Source: Selenomonadaceae bacterium
GTDB lineage: Bacteria; Bacillota; Negativicutes; Selenomonadales; Selenomonadaceae
Assembly: GCA_016280345.1 (NCBI GenBank)
Contig: JAEEGN010000084.1
Coordinates: forward strand, 1-6,073
DNA: 6,073 bases
Direction of reading: 5' to 3'
Below, piece after piece: positions 5,067 to 6,073 of the stretch (position 1 is its first letter; each line of letters begins with the position of its first letter). A program made the translations under genes and the position numbers. Under the pieces are notes generated by a model. It searched no databases and was not told the DNA's origin. It saw nothing but the letters and a program-made list of their open reading frames with translations.

Positions 5067-6073
5067 ATGCCAAAGAAAAGCAGCGACGCCAACATCGGCT
5101 TTGAAAAACAAATTTGGGACGCCGCCTGCGTCCTTTGGGGCCACATCCCCGCCGCCGACTATCGGAAGGTCATCGTCGGCCTGATTTTCCTCCGCTATAT
5201 CGGCAACGCCTTCGAGAAGCGATACAACGAGCTCGTGGCGGAGGGCGACGGCTTCGAGGACGACCCCGACGCCTACGAGGAAGAAGCCATCTTCTTCGTG
5301 CCGGAAAAGGCTCGCTGGTCGAAGATCGCCGCCTCGGCCCACACGCCGGAGATCGGCACGGTCATTGACGACGCCATGCGGGCCATCGAGGAAGACAACA
5401 AAAAACTCAAGAACGTGCTGCCCAAGAACTACGCCAGCCCCGACCTCGACAAGCGCGTCCTCGGCGACGTGGTGGACCTGTTCACCAACATGAACATGAG
5501 CGACACCGAGGGAAACAAAGACCTCTTGGGCAGAACCTATGAATACTGCATCGCGCAGTTTGCCGCCTACGAGGGCGTCAAGGGCGGCGAATTCTACACC
5601 CCGGCGAGCGTCGTCAAAACCATCGTCGCCGTGCTGCGCCCCTTCTCGAATTGCCGCGTGTATGACCCCTGCTGCGGCAGCGGCGGCATGTTCGTCCAGA
5701 GCGCGAAATTTATCCAGGCCCACAGCGGCAGGCGCGGCACGATTTCCGTCTACGGGCAGGAATCCAACGCCGACACATGGAAAATGGCGAAGATGAACCT
5801 CGCCATTCGCGGCATCGACGCCAACCTCGGCGCCTATCAGGCGGACACCTTCTTCAACGACCTCCACCCGTCACTCAAAGCGGACTTCATCATGGCGAAT
5901 CCGCCCTTCAACCTCTCCGGCTGGGGGCAGGACAAGCTCAAGGAGGATAAGCGCTGGAAATACGGCGTACCGCCGGCGGGCAACGCCAACTATGCGTGGA
6001 TTCAGCACATGATCCATCACTTGGCGCCGAACGGGAAAATCGGCCTCGTGCTGGCCAACGGCGCGCTGTCCAC
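5067..6073 (+). CDS. hsdM: Type I restriction-modification DNA methyltransferase subunit M (3' end missing)
   Basis: 335 codons are visible before the right edge; HsdM proteins are usually about 500 residues, so roughly the last third is missing. It is the modification subunit that, with HsdS, methylates adenine at N6 in a bipartite DNA site, and with HsdR forms the restriction complex. Residues 12-53 are the helical HsdM_N domain ('DYRKVIVGLIFLRYIGNAFE' at 31-50). An acidic stretch follows at 59-74. 'GGEFYTPASVVKTIV' at 173-187 is the motif X region. 'YDPCCGSGGMF' at 199-209 is motif I, the SAM-binding loop, with Cys in place of the common Ala (DPACGSGG). 'ANPPF' at 277-281 contains motif IV NPPF, the adenine methyltransferase catalytic site. 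'GNANYAWIQHMIHHLAPNGK' at 305-324 is typical of the family. All motifs visible so far are intact, so this copy looks functional. It starts 114 nt after the acyltransferase gene and is probably the first gene of its own operon. hsdS and hsdR are expected to the right. Confidence 0.95.
   Translation, partial: MPKKSSDANIGFEKQIWDAACVLWGHIPAADYRKVIVGLIFLRYIGNAFEKRYNELVAEGDGFEDDPDAYEEEAIFFVPEKARWSKIAASAHTPEIGTVIDDAMRAIEEDNKKLKNVLPKNYASPDLDKRVLGDVVDLFTNMNMSDTEGNKDLLGRTYEYCIAQFAAYEGVKGGEFYTPASVVKTIVAVLRPFSNCRVYDPCCGSGGMFVQSAKFIQAHSGRRGTISVYGQESNADTWKMAKMNLAIRGIDANLGAYQADTFFNDLHPSLKADFIMANPPFNLSGWGQDKLKEDKRWKYGVPPAGNANYAWIQHMIHHLAPNGKIGLVLANGALS

Noticed and set aside
3477..5867. A 796-codon open frame on the minus strand
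   Set aside because: It runs antisense to three well-supported genes, one paralogue, the acyltransferase and hsdM. Its Gly/Val/Glu/His-rich composition is the mirror of GC-rich coding DNA and it shows no domain motif.
1..6073. CRISPR array, transposon ends, tRNA or rRNA
   Set aside because: I found no regularly spaced repeats, no transposase motifs with terminal inverted repeats, and no cloverleaf or rRNA-like sequence. The only clear repeats come from the paralogous genes.

Overview
The window is GC-rich, gene-dense bacterial DNA. It holds six protein-coding genes, all on the + strand, with gaps of 21 to 114 nt. Bacterial origin is supported by AGGAGG-like ribosome sites before the genes, a lipoprotein signal ending in LAGC, Sec signal peptides and a type I restriction-modification methylase. 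I cannot name the phylum from the sequence. Glycine follows the lipoprotein cysteine, which would fit outer-membrane delivery if the cell is Gram-negative, but that is weak evidence.

Layout. (1) The 3' part of a lipoprotein gene runs in from the left edge and ends at 929. Its mature part reads like a small beta-propeller. (2) 969-2228 encodes a soluble protein with two zinc ribbons, resembling the proteins annotated 'TFIIB-type zinc ribbon-containing protein'. (3, 4) 2250-2960 and 3040-3744 are tandem paralogues. Each encodes a secreted protein of about 235 residues, and each is itself an internal duplication, so the pair carries four copies of one beta-rich module. (5) A strong stem-loop at 3745-3786 follows the pair. 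(6) 3831-4952 encodes a multi-pass membrane acyltransferase of the OafA / fucose 4-O-acetyltransferase-like superfamily. (7) From 5067 to the right edge lies the N-terminal two-thirds or so of a type I restriction-modification DNA methyltransferase (HsdM).

How they may work together. Genes 1 to 4 are closely spaced and could be one transcript. Three of the four products are exported, and the fourth is a cytosolic zinc-ribbon protein of unknown role. The stem-loop after gene 4 may end or protect that transcript. The acyltransferase probably modifies a cell-surface glycan or lipid and has its own ribosome site. hsdM begins a separate defence module whose specificity and nuclease subunits would lie beyond the right edge. 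I see no mobile element, CRISPR array, tRNA or rRNA.

The most distinctive content is the duplicated secreted family (genes 3 and 4), which I do not recognise as a named family, and its association with the zinc-ribbon gene. I do not see proof of a new biological system here.
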